This document shows, piece after piece, positions 25,627 through 35,764 of a stretch of 64,000 bases of DNA (position 1 is the stretch's first letter; each line of letters opens with the position of its first letter). Source of the stretch: Fischerella muscicola PCC 7414 (GTDB taxonomy: Bacteria; Cyanobacteriota; Cyanobacteriia; Cyanobacteriales; Nostocaceae). The notes under the pieces were generated by a model that was given only the letters and a program-made list of their open reading frames with translations, ran no database searches and was not told the origin of the DNA. The position numbers and the translations under genes were made by a program. Location of the stretch: positions 41,368 through 105,367 of the forward strand of contig NZ_AJLK01000058.1 of the NCBI RefSeq assembly GCF_000317205.1, written 5' to 3'.

Positions 25627-26106
25627 ATAAAAATCCTTATAAATTTATACGAGTCGAAATTCAGATAAAAATAACTCAACTAAAGTGGACAGAACTCGCA
25701 ACTATACATCCTTCAGTCTAGGGCATCCTCAATCAATTCCAGCTAGGCAGGCATTCTTGGCTGTGCGTTCAAAAACCTCCAAAACAACTAAACGAACTCA
25801 AGGCGAAAACACATTCAAAGGATGCAAGGACTTTTGGATTGTTGCGATTAGACTAGAGCCGGAGGCACAAGCCCTAATCTAGAAGCTGTGGTTGAAGTTT
25901 TTAACTTATCTGTGCCTACTTTTTAAATTAGCATTACTTTTCTCAGCAAAAATATTTATTTTACCAAATGTGACTCGCAGTAATTTTTTGCAATAATTGA
26001 CTACAGATTTTGATATTGTCAATAGTCTTTACTTCAATTTATATCATGTTCGATTAAATGCTTATATTATGCGAAACGCTATCAACTATGAAACTGAGTT
26101 AAAAAT

Positions 26107-26128
26107 AAACCATAGAAATCTATGGTTT
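26107..26128 (-). terminator. Hairpin downstream of LprI-like gene
   Basis: AAACCATAG, loop AAAT, CTATGGTTT: a perfect 9-bp stem. On the minus strand it is followed by TTATTTTT, consistent with termination of the gene ending at 26206. Confidence 0.6.
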
Positions 26129-26205
26129 TCCGAAAAATATTGGTTAGATTCACACAAATCCAATATGTAATTTTTGTAGTACATTCAGCCTGTACACAAG
26201 CTTTC

Positions 26206-26622
26206 CTAAGTTCTGAGTTGCAAATAATTTTCTAAATCTTTAGTGCGTTGTTTAGTCAGTCGTTCCAAACATTGATTACGAAAGATTTCATAACCTGTCC
26301 CACCACGAGATTCATAGACTTCAAAATCACAGGTGTTGTCACGAAATACAATCCATGCTTGTTGTCCTTTAATAAGTTGTTGCTTTGGCTCTCTTTTAGT
26401 GATTGCAAGGACTTTTTGATAAACTTGATTTAGCTTTTTGTCTGCGGCTGCGTATGATTGTTGAGAACAATATCTCAGTTCTGGTGTCGCTGTTGCTTTA
26501 GAGCAGTCAATTGCTGGTTTTTGCGCGATCGCTTCAGTTGGTGTAGCTAAGCTAGGGATAACTAGGACTGATAAAAATGCGATCACACTCAGGATCAAGG
26601 CAATAAATAATCTCTTATACAT
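26206..26622 (-). CDS. LprI-like secreted protein (DUF1311)
   Basis: A 138-aa protein with a signal peptide (LFIALILSVIAFLSVLVIPS, cleavage near 33) and an LprI/DUF1311 domain: DCSKATATPELRYCS (about 39-53), then AADKKLNQVYQKVL, WIVFRDNTCDFE and QCLERLTKQRTKDLENYL. Four Cys (about 40, 52, 98 and 118) could form two disulfides in the periplasm. In mycobacteria LprI inhibits lysozyme; for the cyanobacterial relatives that role is only a guess. A second family oddity is not seen. Confidence 0.85.
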   Translation of the reverse strand: MYKRLFIALILSVIAFLSVLVIPSLATPTEAIAQKPAIDCSKATATPELRYCSQQSYAAADKKLNQVYQKVLAITKREPKQQLIKGQQAWIVFRDNTCDFEVYESRGGTGYEIFRNQCLERLTKQRTKDLENYLQLRT

Positions 26623-27272
26623 ACACTTTTAATGAAAAAATTCAAAATAATTCTTTGATGCTCAGACTAGCAACCTTAATATTAAGATGCTCGATCTACA
26701 TTATTTTGGGTAATTTTATTGAATGAAAAGTCATAATAAATACTCTTATTGTTTCTACTAAACAGTATCTCCAAACTGTATCATTTTTGTCAATACATAA
26801 ATAACATAGCCCCTCTCCATATGTTGGAGAGAGGCTATGGCTGAGGGACTTTTAAGATAATTGGTTAAGGTTAGAGGATTCGGTATAAATCTTGAGATAT
26901 AGTTGAGCAAAATTGCTTTACCGCTCTATAACTATCTACTAAACCATGCCAGCCAATTCCGGAAACTTTCCAAAAATTTTTGAACAGATTCTTCAATTGT
27001 TCAAACTGGCTCACCATCTGGATTTCGCAGCCCTGCTTTCTAAACAAATATTTGCTAGAGTGCAAAGAAATGTAAATATTTTTCAGCATTGACACAAATC
27101 ATTTGAAAATCGTAAACGCAAAGTTAAAAAAAGGTTATGTAGATGTAAAGTCAGGGAATAACAGAGGGACAGGACTTAATCTGAATTATTTTACTTTAGA
27201 CAAATAAAAACAGCACTAAATCTCTTTTTTGTCATCAAATTTATAAAAATAGGCGTAATAAAGCCAAAATAT
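26623..27272. other. Long intergenic region with hairpin at 26811-26838
   Basis: 650 AT-rich bases. AGCCCCTCTCCA and TGGAGAGAGGCT around TATGT form a strong hairpin at about 26810-26838. A doubtful small minus-strand frame at 26871-27017 is listed separately. The last 100 bases should carry the promoter of the 27273 gene. Confidence 0.5.
26871..27017 (-). CDS. Possible small protein, doubtful
   Basis: From the ATG at 27017 the frame gives a 48-aa polypeptide (FEQLKNLFKNFWKVSG, WHGLVDSYRAVKQFCS) of helical, amphipathic character. The ribosome site is poor. The frame also extends upstream to a GTG at 27095. It has no family I recognise, and coding character is weak. Confidence 0.25.
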   Translation of the reverse strand: MVSQFEQLKNLFKNFWKVSGIGWHGLVDSYRAVKQFCSTISQDLYRIL

Positions 27273-28331
27273 ATGCTCAAAACCACTCATTATGTCATAA
27301 CACCTTCTGTGGAACGCTTACTAAAGCTTTGGGTAAGACGTTACATACCTGACTTATCTAATTTAACCTTATCTCAAGAAATATCAATCGCTTCATTAAT
27401 GGAAACTGCTTCACCAGAAGGCAGAATACAAACTGCTGCTAGATTAAAAAATAACTTGTTAGATATCAACAGCCAGATGGCATGGCTACAAACAAAATCT
27501 CTGCACAATTATATTCCAAATCTTTTAGACTTTAACGAAGCGAAAAAAATAACAGAATCTGCGCTTACTGTTTATAAAGCTCTACTAGATATTTACCAAA
27601 AGCAGGCATTATATACTGCTGCATTAACAACAAAAAATTCCCAATTTTCACTTAAATTTGAGGATATTTTTGTTGCTGAATTCGGAATATTAACGATTAA
27701 GGAATTAGCATATAAAATGGAACCGACATTAATAAAATTTCAAGAGCAACACATGGCATGTAAAGACTGGTGTACGTTAGGGTTTATGACTACGCAATTA
27801 AAATTTACTAATAAATTAATTTTAAATCAAATTACACCTATTGAAAAAATACTGCTTAGTCCATACATTCATTTTATTGAAGAGCAAGTTGCAATTCCCT
27901 GGCAACGAGTATGTGCTGCTAGTGCCAAGCATGATATAGATTCACCAGTCTTTACTCTTGTAGAGCAAAAGCTACCTGCGGCTGAAGAAATTGCCAAAAC
28001 TGTTTACTACAAACTAGTGGAATTATTTCCTAATCATTATAGTCGTAGTGGTTTATTAAGTACTCCTACTGTTGCACACTCAAGCATTCGTGACTTGAAT
28101 ATGTTCCAAGCTTACCTTTGGTTATGTGTGTTAGAAGAAAGCCTCATACCAATAGAACAAGAACTAGTAGATTTATGTGTAATGGTAATGGAGAAATTAC
28201 AGGTGAAATGGAAAGTATTACAACAATGGAATCAAATATTAATAGATGAAATTATTAGTCGTGTAAAACCAGAACATCAAAAAATTTTGTTACCTTATAC
28301 TCAAGGGATGATACAAGCTTTTGATAGGTAA
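27273..28331 (+). CDS. Uncharacterised helical protein
   Basis: A 352-aa soluble protein predicted to be almost entirely alpha-helical, with no signal peptide, membrane segment or catalytic motif I can identify. It has a rather conserved-looking core (WCTLGFMTTQLKF at about 166-178, PYIHFIEEQVAIPWQRVC at about 203-220). The base composition agrees with its neighbours. It stands alone with a 330-base space after it. I recognise only that such proteins occur in filamentous cyanobacteria; no function is offered. Confidence 0.6.
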   Translation: MLKTTHYVITPSVERLLKLWVRRYIPDLSNLTLSQEISIASLMETASPEGRIQTAARLKNNLLDINSQMAWLQTKSLHNYIPNLLDFNEAKKITESALTVYKALLDIYQKQALYTAALTTKNSQFSLKFEDIFVAEFGILTIKELAYKMEPTLIKFQEQHMACKDWCTLGFMTTQLKFTNKLILNQITPIEKILLSPYIHFIEEQVAIPWQRVCAASAKHDIDSPVFTLVEQKLPAAEEIAKTVYYKLVELFPNHYSRSGLLSTPTVAHSSIRDLNMFQAYLWLCVLEESLIPIEQELVDLCVMVMEKLQVKWKVLQQWNQILIDEIISRVKPEHQKILLPYTQGMIQAFDR

Positions 28332-28663
28332 AGTTTGTAGAGGATTTATTATAATACATAAAACTAGTGGCCTGTCTCATTAGTTATGATAGGTTGCAAG
28401 ATCCCCGACTTCTTGAAGAAGTCGGGGATCTTGTAGCCCAGCAAAATTAATGCGATGAACCACTAATATATTGAGGCGATCGCAAACCTAGAAAAAGCAG
28501 AATTATCTATAGCAGAACAATTTATAGTTATGATTATTGCTCATGCTCAAATGGTTCTGGATCTTCTAATGGATTGATGTCCAAAAGCAGAGATTTACCC
28601 ATCGCTTTACCCGCCTTAGGCACCCCTCTTTGCGAGTTCACCAGAGGGGCTTTTCTTGTGAGG
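28332..28663. other. Intergenic region between convergent genes
   Basis: 332 bases between the helical protein gene and metH. It holds the perfect hairpin at 28397-28433, a HIP1-like GGCGATCGCA, and a CCCCTCT...AGAGGGG hairpin at 28623-28649 that may end metH transcription. Confidence 0.55.
28397..28433. repeat. Perfect 18-bp-stem hairpin
   Basis: CAAGATCCCCGACTTCTT (28397-28414) and its exact reverse complement (28416-28433) around one central base. No T-run follows. The CCCCGACTT core is shared with the hairpin at 10143, so this is probably a repeat family also used for termination. Confidence 0.85.
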
Positions 28664-31600
28664 TTAGGCACTAAAATACTTAGCTACCGGGTGGTAACAA
28701 ATAATCGCCGTCGTAGACTGCTCCGGATACAACTGCTCACTCTCATCCATATACAGATTAATCCGTTCAGCCCCCAACAACTCCAACTGCTTGTACTGAT
28801 CCTGAATATTCGGACACGCCGGATAGCCAAAACTGTACCTTGAGCCTCGATACCTCTGTGCCAACACATCCCGAATATTATCCGGTTCCTGGGCAGCAAA
28901 ACCCAACTCCCGACGAATCCGTGCATGAGTCCACTCAGCCAAAGCCTCCGCCATCTGCACCGCCAAACCGTGGAAATACAAATAATCAGTATACTGATTA
29001 TTCGCAAACAACTTCTGCGCGTACACCGTCGCCACTTCACCCACCGTCACCGCCTGCATCGGGAACACATCAATCACCCCCGACTCCTTCGGCGCAAAGA
29101 AATCAGCAATACACAGCCTCCTCAACGACTTCTGTCGAGGAAACTCAAAAGTTGCTCTTACCTCTGCGTCCTCTGCGTCTTGGCGGTTCCAATCATAAAC
29201 ATACAAACTATTCCCCTCAGCCTGACAAGGGAAATACCCATAAATCACCTGTGGCTGCAACAAATTCTCTGCAACAATCCGCTGCTTCCACTCCTCCAAA
29301 ATCGGATACACCTTCTCATCCAAAAAAGCCTGATATTCCTCCTTAGATTGATCCTTCGGCTTGCGAAACTGCCACTGTCCCGCAATCAAAGCTTGCAAAT
29401 CCAAATACCAGAAAACCTCTTCCCAACTTATATCACTCGGCTGCAACAACTTAGTTCCCCAGAAAGGCGGCGTGGGACGTGGGATATCTACCGCCACTGC
29501 TTCTGAACGCCTCGTGTCAACTTCTGTTGGTTCAACGGGTACTTTTGCTTCAACTTCTTCTCTTACCACAGGTTCCTTATGTCCATTTTGAGGTGCTTGG
29601 GCAAACTCACCCAAAAATCCCTGCAAATCATCCCACTTCCCAGAGGCTTTGGCTGGCATTAATTTGTCCATAAAGTGCAAATCTGAAAATGCATCCTTGC
29701 CATACACTACCTTACCTTTGTAAGTATTCTGGCAATCTTCATAAACAAACTTGGGAGTTAGCGCCGCACCCCCCAAAATTACAGGAACAGTAATTCCCTT
29801 CTCGTTAAATACCTCCAAATTTTCTTTCATGAAGGCAGTGGACTTGACCAACAACCCACTCATTGCAATACAATCAGCCTTGTGCTTCTCGTATGCTTCG
29901 ATAATGCTTTCCACCGACTGCTTAATCCCCAGGTTAATAACTCTGTAACCGTTGTTGGACAGAATGATATCTACCAGGTTTTTACCAATATCGTGAACAT
30001 CACCCTTGACTGTGGCAATAATAAATGTACCCTTGGCATTATCGCCAGCTTCTGATTTTTCCATGAACGGTTCAAGATAAGCCACCGCCGCTTTCATGGT
30101 TTCGGCTGACTGCAACACAAAAGGTAGCTGCATTTGTCCAGAACCGAACAACTCACCTACTACTTTCATCCCATCTAGCAAGAAGATATTAATAATATCC
30201 AAAGCCGGATATTTTTTTAACGCTTCGGCGAGTGCTGCATCCAAACCAATGCGTTCACCATCAATGATGTGACGCTTGAGACGTTCTTCAATCGGGAGAC
30301 TTTCATCTACACCTTTGTCGCGTTTTGTTGTCACCCCTTCAAACATCTTGGTTAATTCCGCTAGGGGATCATAAACGCAGACATCACCCTCAAATTTGCG
30401 CTCATCGTAAATTAGCTGGCGACAGACTTGTTGATGCTTCTCCTCAATTTTTGCAAGTGGTAAAATCTTATTAGCGCTAACAATTGCCGCATCCATACCC
30501 GCCGCCATAGCCTCGTGTAAGAACATTGAGTTCAGTACTATCCGGGCTGCGGGACTCAGACCAAAGGAAATATTAGATACACCCAAAACTACATGACAAC
30601 CAGGCAATTCCTGGCGGATGCGACGGATGGCTGCAATAGTGGCTTTGGCATTTTCTCGATCTTCTTCAATGCCCGTAGAAATTGGTAGAGCTAAAGTATC
30701 AAAGAATATTTCATGGGCTGGGATACCGTATTCCAAGGCTTGACGATAGGCGCGCTGAGCAATTTGGAATTTCTTGTCAGCAGTCCGTGCCATCCCCTCT
30801 TCATCGATAGTACCAATGACTACACCAGCACCGTACTTTTTCGCTAACTCCAACACTTTCAAGAAACGCGGTTCACCATCTTCGTAGTTGGTAGAGTTTA
30901 ATAAACACTTACCACCTGCTACTTTTAAACCCGCTTCCATCTTTTCCCATTCCGTGGAGTCGAGCATCAAGGGAAGTGTCACATTGTTGACAATGCGCGA
31001 AACCAATTCGTGCATATCCCGGACACCATCACGTCCGACATAGTCAACGTTGATATCCAGAATGTGTGCGCCTTCTTTGACTTGCGCCCTCGCCATCGAT
31101 ACCAGTCCATCCCAATCTTCCGCGTTCAGCAATTCGCGGCATTTTTTAGAACCACTGGCGTTGATCCGTTCACCAATAATTAAGAAAGAATTGTCTTGTT
31201 CGTAAGGCTGAATACTATAAATTGATGCTGCGGCTGGTTCTAGCTTTGGTTCTCTAACTTTCGGCTTTAGTTCTTTGGCAATTTCTGCTAATTGTTGAAT
31301 GTGTTCTGGACGTGTCCCACAGCAACCCCCAATTACTTGGACACCTAAGTCTTCAACAAAATGCATCAATGACATCCGCAATTCCATTGGTGTCAAGCGA
31401 TAGTGTGCTTGTCCACCGACGTTTTCTGGTAAACCCGCGTTGGGAATACAAGAAACTACGAAAGGTGAATGTTCCGAAAGATACTTAATATGTGGTTTCA
31501 TCAGGTCTGGCCCAGTCGCACAGTTCAGACCCAGAATATCTATTGGATAAGGCTCCAAAATAGTCAGTACAGCATTGATTTCCGTACCTACTAACATTGT

Positions 31601-32203
31601 CCCCATTGTTTCCATTGTCACAGAAACCATGAGAGGACGGCGATCGCCTTTTTTGGCAAAGACTTCTTCAATACCATTCAACGCTGCTTTGATTTGCAGC
31701 ACATCCTGACAAGTCTCGACAATAAATAAATCGACACCTCCATCCCACAATGCCTCTGCTTGTTGGGCGAATGCGTCTTTCATCGTGTCAAAATCAATGT
31801 GTCCCAGAGTTGGCAATTTGGTTGTCGGCCCCATTGAACCAGCTACAAACCGGGGTTTTTCTGGAGTAGAAAATTCTGCGGCGACGCGCTTTGCCAGTTC
31901 GGCGGCAGTTTTGTTGAGGTAATATGCTTTGTCAGCCAGATCGTATTCTGCCAATACTATAGATGTACCGCCAAAAGTATCGGTTTCGATCACATCTGCA
32001 CCCGCAGCCAGGAAATCGCGGTGAACCTTCGCCACAGCCTCAGGTTTGGTATGAACTAGGTATTCGTTGCAACCTTCATACTCAGGGCCACCGAAATCTT
32101 CAGCGACGAGATTTTGCCTTTGCAAATTAGTTCCCATCGCACCGTCGAAGACAATAACCGGGCGTTGGGGACTGTGCAAACGTTCTAAAAAGGGATGAGT
32201 CAT
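28664..32203 (-). CDS. metH: Cobalamin-dependent methionine synthase
   Basis: An 1179-aa MetH that transfers methyl from methyltetrahydrofolate to homocysteine through cobalamin. Domains in order: homocysteine-binding with zinc Cys C228 and C294-C295 ([10 protein letters not shown]), pterin-binding (about 340-600), cobalamin cap and Rossmann domain with the DVHDIG motif (H737 as lower cobalt ligand), and the AdoMet activation domain (about 950-1170, with [15 protein letters not shown]). I start at the ATG at 32203 ([10 protein letters not shown]); a TTG 30 bases upstream is less likely. In the activation domain, at about 29160-29195, [10 protein letters not shown] is encoded by an intergenic-type CCGCCAAGACGCAGAGG repeat inserted in frame. 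No cobalamin riboswitch is seen upstream. Confidence 0.97.
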   Translation of the reverse strand: MTHPFLERLHSPQRPVIVFDGAMGTNLQRQNLVAEDFGGPEYEGCNEYLVHTKPEAVAKVHRDFLAAGADVIETDTFGGTSIVLAEYDLADKAYYLNKTAAELAKRVAAEFSTPEKPRFVAGSMGPTTKLPTLGHIDFDTMKDAFAQQAEALWDGGVDLFIVETCQDVLQIKAALNGIEEVFAKKGDRRPLMVSVTMETMGTMLVGTEINAVLTILEPYPIDILGLNCATGPDLMKPHIKYLSEHSPFVVSCIPNAGLPENVGGQAHYRLTPMELRMSLMHFVEDLGVQVIGGCCGTRPEHIQQLAEIAKELKPKVREPKLEPAAASIYSIQPYEQDNSFLIIGERINASGSKKCRELLNAEDWDGLVSMARAQVKEGAHILDINVDYVGRDGVRDMHELVSRIVNNVTLPLMLDSTEWEKMEAGLKVAGGKCLLNSTNYEDGEPRFLKVLELAKKYGAGVVIGTIDEEGMARTADKKFQIAQRAYRQALEYGIPAHEIFFDTLALPISTGIEEDRENAKATIAAIRRIRQELPGCHVVLGVSNISFGLSPAARIVLNSMFLHEAMAAGMDAAIVSANKILPLAKIEEKHQQVCRQLIYDERKFEGDVCVYDPLAELTKMFEGVTTKRDKGVDESLPIEERLKRHIIDGERIGLDAALAEALKKYPALDIINIFLLDGMKVVGELFGSGQMQLPFVLQSAETMKAAVAYLEPFMEKSEAGDNAKGTFIIATVKGDVHDIGKNLVDIILSNNGYRVINLGIKQSVESIIEAYEKHKADCIAMSGLLVKSTAFMKENLEVFNEKGITVPVILGGAALTPKFVYEDCQNTYKGKVVYGKDAFSDLHFMDKLMPAKASGKWDDLQGFLGEFAQAPQNGHKEPVVREEVEAKVPVEPTEVDTRRSEAVAVDIPRPTPPFWGTKLLQPSDISWEEVFWYLDLQALIAGQWQFRKPKDQSKEEYQAFLDEKVYPILEEWKQRIVAENLLQPQVIYGYFPCQAEGNSLYVYDWNRQDAEDAEVRATFEFPRQKSLRRLCIADFFAPKESGVIDVFPMQAVTVGEVATVYAQKLFANNQYTDYLYFHGLAVQMAEALAEWTHARIRRELGFAAQEPDNIRDVLAQRYRGSRYSFGYPACPNIQDQYKQLELLGAERINLYMDESEQLYPEQSTTAIICYHPVAKYFSA

Positions 32204-32500
32204 ATTTGCCAAAAGAAATTTGGTTACTCTCAATAATTCAACTTAATTTATTATTTGCCAAAATTTCTACTGTTTCAGGATAAGGTTTTGCTTGAAGAAG
32301 GCAGAGGGCAGATGGCAGAAGCAGAAAACTGAAAGGGTAAAATAGAAAAAAACTCTACTTCCCTCTGCGCTACCTCCGCGCCCCTCTGCGTTTAAATTTA
32401 CGCAATGCTCTACTTGGATTACGCGATCGCATTTTAAAGCTAGAATAATCAGGTCGTGAAAGATATCTAATTAGTTACTGCCTGCTTCCCAACAATATAT

Positions 32501-34258
32501 ATGAACGCTACACAAGAACTATTAAAAGAAAAATTACAGCAAGCTTTGGTGACAGCTTTTGGTGCGGAGTTCGCCGGAGTAGATCCGGTGTTGGTTGCAG
32601 CCAGCAATCCTAAATTTGGTGATTATCAGGCGAATGTAGCTTTATCTTTAGCAAAGCGTTTAGGACAACAGCCAAGGGTGATCGCTCAAGCTATTGTTGA
32701 TCAATTGGATGTATCTGATATTTGCAAACCACCGGAAGTTGCTGGGCCTGGTTTTATCAATCTCAAACTCACGACACAATACCTAGAAGCACAACTGGCG
32801 ACGATGCAAGCAGATTCCAGATTGGGAGTTGCCAAAGCGAAAACGTCAAAGCGGGAAATTGTGGATTTTTCTAGTCCCAACATCGCCAAAGAAATGCACG
32901 TCGGACACCTGCGTTCCACAATTATCGGAGATAGCATTGCCCGAATTTTAGAATTTCGGGGTCATGACGTGCTGCGGTTGAATCATGTTGGTGATTGGGG
33001 AACGCAGTTTGGGATGTTAATTACATATCTGCGGGAAGTTTACCCAGAAGCCCTGACAACTGCTAATGCTTTAGATATTGGTGATTTAGTCACCTTTTAT
33101 AAGCAAGCTAAAAAGCGGTTTGATGAAGATGAAGCTTTCCAAGAACAAGCACGCCAAGAAGTTGTCAAATTACAAGCAGGCGCAGCAGATACAATTCATG
33201 CGTGGAAATTGTTGTGTGAACAGTCAAGGGCAGAGTTTCAAGTTATTTACGACTTGTTAGATATTAAGGTGCAAGAACGGGGCGAGTCTTTTTACAATCC
33301 CTTACTGCCAAAAGTTGTAGAAGATTTAGAACAGGCTGGTTTACTGGTAGAAGATCAAGGGGCAAAATGCGTTTTCTTGGAAGGATTTACCAATAAAGAA
33401 GGTGAACCACTGCCTTTGATTGTACAAAAATCTGATGGTGGTTACAACTACGCAACCACAGATTTAGCTGCTATTCGCTACCGGATTCAAGAAGATCATG
33501 CCAAACGCATAATTTATGTTACAGATGCTGGACAAGCAAACCATTTTGCCCAAGTTTTTCAAGTAGTCCGTAAGGCGGGGTGGGTTCCCGATGATGTGGA
33601 ACTTGTTCACGTTCCCTTCGGTTTGGTGCTGGGTGAAGATGGCAAGAAATTCAAAACCCGTTCTGGGGATACGGTACGGTTACGGGATTTACTAGATGAA
33701 GCGATCGCTCGAGCGCGTGCAGACCTAGAAAATAGACTAATACAAGAGGGACGACAAGAAACAGAAGAGTTCAAAGCAAACGTTGCCAAAGTAGTTGGGA
33801 TCAGTGCGGTGAAGTATGCAGATTTGAGTCAAAACCGCACCAGCAACTATGTCTTTAGCTATGACAAAATGCTCTCCCTCAAAGGTAACACCGCACCCTA
33901 CATGCTCTATGCTTACGTCCGTACCCAAGGAATTAGCCGCGAAGGTAACATAGATTTTGAAAATTTGGGTACAGATGCCAAAATTCTGTTACAAGAAGAC
34001 ACAGAATTAACTTTAGCAAAGCATTTGTTACAGCTTGATGAAATTATTAGTGATGTTGAGCAGGATTTATTGCCGAATCGGTTATGTGAATACTTGTATC
34101 AACTTAGTGATAAATTTAACAAATTCTACGAAAACTGTCCTGTTCTCAAATCAGAGGAACCAATCAGAACATCACGTTTAGCACTGTGTTATTTAACAGC
34201 AAGAACCTTGAAGTTGGGACTGTCTTTGTTAGGTATCCAGGTGTTGGAGCGGATGTAG
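32501..34258 (+). CDS. argS: Arginyl-tRNA synthetase
   Basis: A 585-aa class I aminoacyl-tRNA synthetase charging tRNA-Arg. The N-terminal ArgRS additional domain (about 1-105) is followed by the [20 protein letters not shown] signature (about 124-143, with HVGH as HIGH motif), the catalytic insertion with [23 protein letters not shown], and [17 protein letters not shown] (about 384-400) in place of the KMSKS loop, as usual in ArgRS. The anticodon-binding DALR domain ends the protein ([19 protein letters not shown]). The start ATG at 32501 gives the usual length. Confidence 0.98.
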   Translation: MNATQELLKEKLQQALVTAFGAEFAGVDPVLVAASNPKFGDYQANVALSLAKRLGQQPRVIAQAIVDQLDVSDICKPPEVAGPGFINLKLTTQYLEAQLATMQADSRLGVAKAKTSKREIVDFSSPNIAKEMHVGHLRSTIIGDSIARILEFRGHDVLRLNHVGDWGTQFGMLITYLREVYPEALTTANALDIGDLVTFYKQAKKRFDEDEAFQEQARQEVVKLQAGAADTIHAWKLLCEQSRAEFQVIYDLLDIKVQERGESFYNPLLPKVVEDLEQAGLLVEDQGAKCVFLEGFTNKEGEPLPLIVQKSDGGYNYATTDLAAIRYRIQEDHAKRIIYVTDAGQANHFAQVFQVVRKAGWVPDDVELVHVPFGLVLGEDGKKFKTRSGDTVRLRDLLDEAIARARADLENRLIQEGRQETEEFKANVAKVVGISAVKYADLSQNRTSNYVFSYDKMLSLKGNTAPYMLYAYVRTQGISREGNIDFENLGTDAKILLQEDTELTLAKHLLQLDEIISDVEQDLLPNRLCEYLYQLSDKFNKFYENCPVLKSEEPIRTSRLALCYLTARTLKLGLSLLGIQVLERM

Positions 34259-34368
34259 CATCTGAAGTGGGACTTTGCTGAAAAATGAAATTTTACCTTC
34301 ACATTTAGGTAAATTAAATTACGCAATTAAACTGGAAATACAGAGACACAACCATTAAATTTTAGTTA

Positions 34369-34399
34369 GGGGTAGAAATTAAATTCTAATTTTTACCCC
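34369..34399 (+). terminator. Hairpin after argS
   Basis: GGGGTAGAAATT and AATTTTTACCCC pair with one mismatch around a 7-base loop, 110 bases after the argS stop. The rest of the 275-base space to 34533 holds a GTCAAAGGTCAAGTTTTGAC-type repeat. Confidence 0.55.
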
Positions 34400-34533
34400 A
34401 ATTCGGTTTGGTTAATTTTTTGATTCCCTAGCTTTCTTGAAACCAGGGGAAATTGAACAGGTTACGTAAAGTCAAAGGTCAAGTTTTGACTTTTTACTTT
34501 TGACTTTGCCTTGAAAAATTCTAGGAGTCTGTT

Positions 34534-34839
34534 ATGCGTCATCCTTTTGATTTAGATATTTCTGAGTTAGAAAAAATTGGTTTGTGCTTTGAAGAACTTA
34601 GCCATGAGCAAAGCGAAAAAGTTAGAGGTGGATATAACTACTTTCTTGCTCCTGAACTTGTTCCTCTAGGAGTTCAAAATATATTGACTACTTTAGCTCT
34701 CGGTGAAGAAGGTGGAGATGAGGGTAATCAGAATTCTGGTAGCACTACAACGAGAAAGGATTATGTATCCCCAGATGGGCGTACTAAGAGTAGTGAAGTT
34801 ATAACAAATTCTTGGCGTTCTAATTTAGTGACAAGCTAG
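34534..34839 (+). CDS. Small protein with double-glycine-type leader, RiPP/bacteriocin-like precursor candidate
   Basis: A 101-aa protein. Residues 1-33 look like a secretion leader: acidic and amphipathic (LDISELEKIGLCFEELSHEQ) ending in SEKVRGG, like double-glycine leaders cleaved by C39-peptidase ABC exporters. The remaining 68 residues are Gly/Ser/Thr/Asn-rich, without Cys (GYNYF..., GGDEGNQNSGSTTTRKDY). AGGAG lies 8 bases upstream of the ATG. It is flanked by its own terminators and is not adjacent to an exporter or modification enzyme. The leader differs from those at 41722 and 42312. Function as a peptide product is inferred from the leader only. Confidence 0.6.
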   Translation: MRHPFDLDISELEKIGLCFEELSHEQSEKVRGGYNYFLAPELVPLGVQNILTTLALGEEGGDEGNQNSGSTTTRKDYVSPDGRTKSSEVITNSWRSNLVTS

Positions 34840-34894
34840 GTAAAAATGCTACTGAAAATACTGTTATTTTGACGATAAAGATAGAAGGTAAAAC

Positions 34895-34932
34895 TCAGGA
34901 GTAGCATTTTTTATGCATAACTCCTGATTTTT
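34895..34932 (+). terminator. Rho-independent terminator of the leader-peptide gene
   Basis: TCAGGAGT (34895) pairs with ACTCCTGA (34920), with inner GCAT/ATGC pairing, followed by TTTTTATT. It begins 55 bases after the stop. Confidence 0.75.
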
Positions 34933-34943
34933 ATTGTTAAACC

Positions 34944-34975
34944 CCGTCCTTAAGGACGAGGTCTTTTCTTTTATG
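34944..34975 (+). terminator. Second terminator hairpin
   Basis: The palindrome CGTCCTTAAGGACG (34945-34958) with flanking CC/GG pairs is followed by TCTTTTCTTTT. Confidence 0.65.
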
Positions 34976-34991
34976 AAATTCCTAAGTTTCA

Positions 34992-35020
34992 TCAAATAAA
35001 AAACCCCCTATTGGGGGTTG
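34992..35020 (-). terminator. Rho-independent terminator of the cox operon
   Basis: On the minus strand AACCCCC, loop AATA, GGGGGTT, then TTTTATTT; it lies about 32 bases after the coxC stop. Confidence 0.85.
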
Positions 35021-35051
35021 TGTCATCAGAGAGTGGAGTAAAAAGTAATAC

Positions 35052-35669
35052 TCACAGTATATACAATAATCCGAATAAGATGATCCAAATCACGTCTACA
35101 AAGTGCCAATAAATTTCAGCAGCTTCAATGCCAAAGTGCTTTTCACTACTGTAGTGGCCCTTTCTGCGCGATCGCCACAGCACCGCTAAGATTGCTAAAA
35201 CACCAATCGTCACGTGCAGTCCGTGGAAACCAGTCAAAACGTAAAATGCACTGGCAAATAAATTAGTAGTCAGACCAAATTCCAGGTGGAAGTATTCATA
35301 CATCTGTCCCGCCAAGAAAATGATCCCCATCACAGCAGTGATGGCAAACCACATTTGCATACCCCGCACATCATTCTTTTTGATGGCGGTATCGGCATTG
35401 TGAATCACAAAACTGCTGGCAATTAGGTTAATGGTGTTGACTCCAGGAAGTAACAGTTCTAATTCTGGAGTACCTTCCGGCGGCCAAGCAGGCAATGTCG
35501 AACGGAAAGCTAGGTAGGCTCCGAACAAACCCATAAAAATCATCCCTTCGGCAATCAGAAACACAATTAGTCCAAACAGACGATAGTCATGATGTTCTTC
35601 GTGGTGAGCAGCTTCTGCTGTGTGGTGATAATTTAGGGCTGTTTTTGCTGGGTCAATAGTTTGACTCAT
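35052..35669 (-). CDS. coxC: Cytochrome c oxidase subunit III
   Basis: A 205-aa, five-helix subunit III of the aa3-type terminal oxidase. Typical stretches are RLFGLIVFLIAEGMIFMGLFGAY split over about 29-51, the GVNTINLIASSFVIHNADTA region (about 73-93), YVLTGFHGLHVTIG (about 142-155) and EIYWHFVDVIWIILF (about 184-198). It does not bind redox centres but stabilises subunit I. It is the third gene of coxB-coxA-coxC, about 95 bases after coxA; the gap holds AATCCAAAATCC repeats. Its N-terminal HHTAEAAHHEEHH stretch is rich in His. Confidence 0.96.
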   Translation of the reverse strand: MSQTIDPAKTALNYHHTAEAAHHEEHHDYRLFGLIVFLIAEGMIFMGLFGAYLAFRSTLPAWPPEGTPELELLLPGVNTINLIASSFVIHNADTAIKKNDVRGMQMWFAITAVMGIIFLAGQMYEYFHLEFGLTTNLFASAFYVLTGFHGLHVTIGVLAILAVLWRSRRKGHYSSEKHFGIEAAEIYWHFVDVIWIILFGLLYIL

Positions 35670-35764
35670 GAATTTCTTAGGTATTGCGTTATTGAGGAAA
35701 CTTCAAATTTTAGATGTTGGATTTTGGATTAAATCTAAAATCCAAAATCCAAAATCCAAAACCG

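Larger units (their letters stand above)
25570..26205. other. Long intergenic region
   Basis: 636 bases holding two terminators (listed separately) and AT-rich sequence. A 65-codon frame at 25685-25882 starts with GTG and has no recognisable protein character; it and the following short open stretch up to about 25925 could be a very decayed gene. No functional gene is seen. Confidence 0.5.

Noticed and set aside
25685..25882. 65-codon open frame, possible transposase or other relic
   Set aside because: GTG start without ribosome site and no recognisable family motif; too weak to call.
32204..32500. Cobalamin riboswitch upstream of metH
   Set aside because: No B12-box-like sequence or matching stem set is visible; the region is mostly GAAGGCAGAGGGCAG-type repeat.
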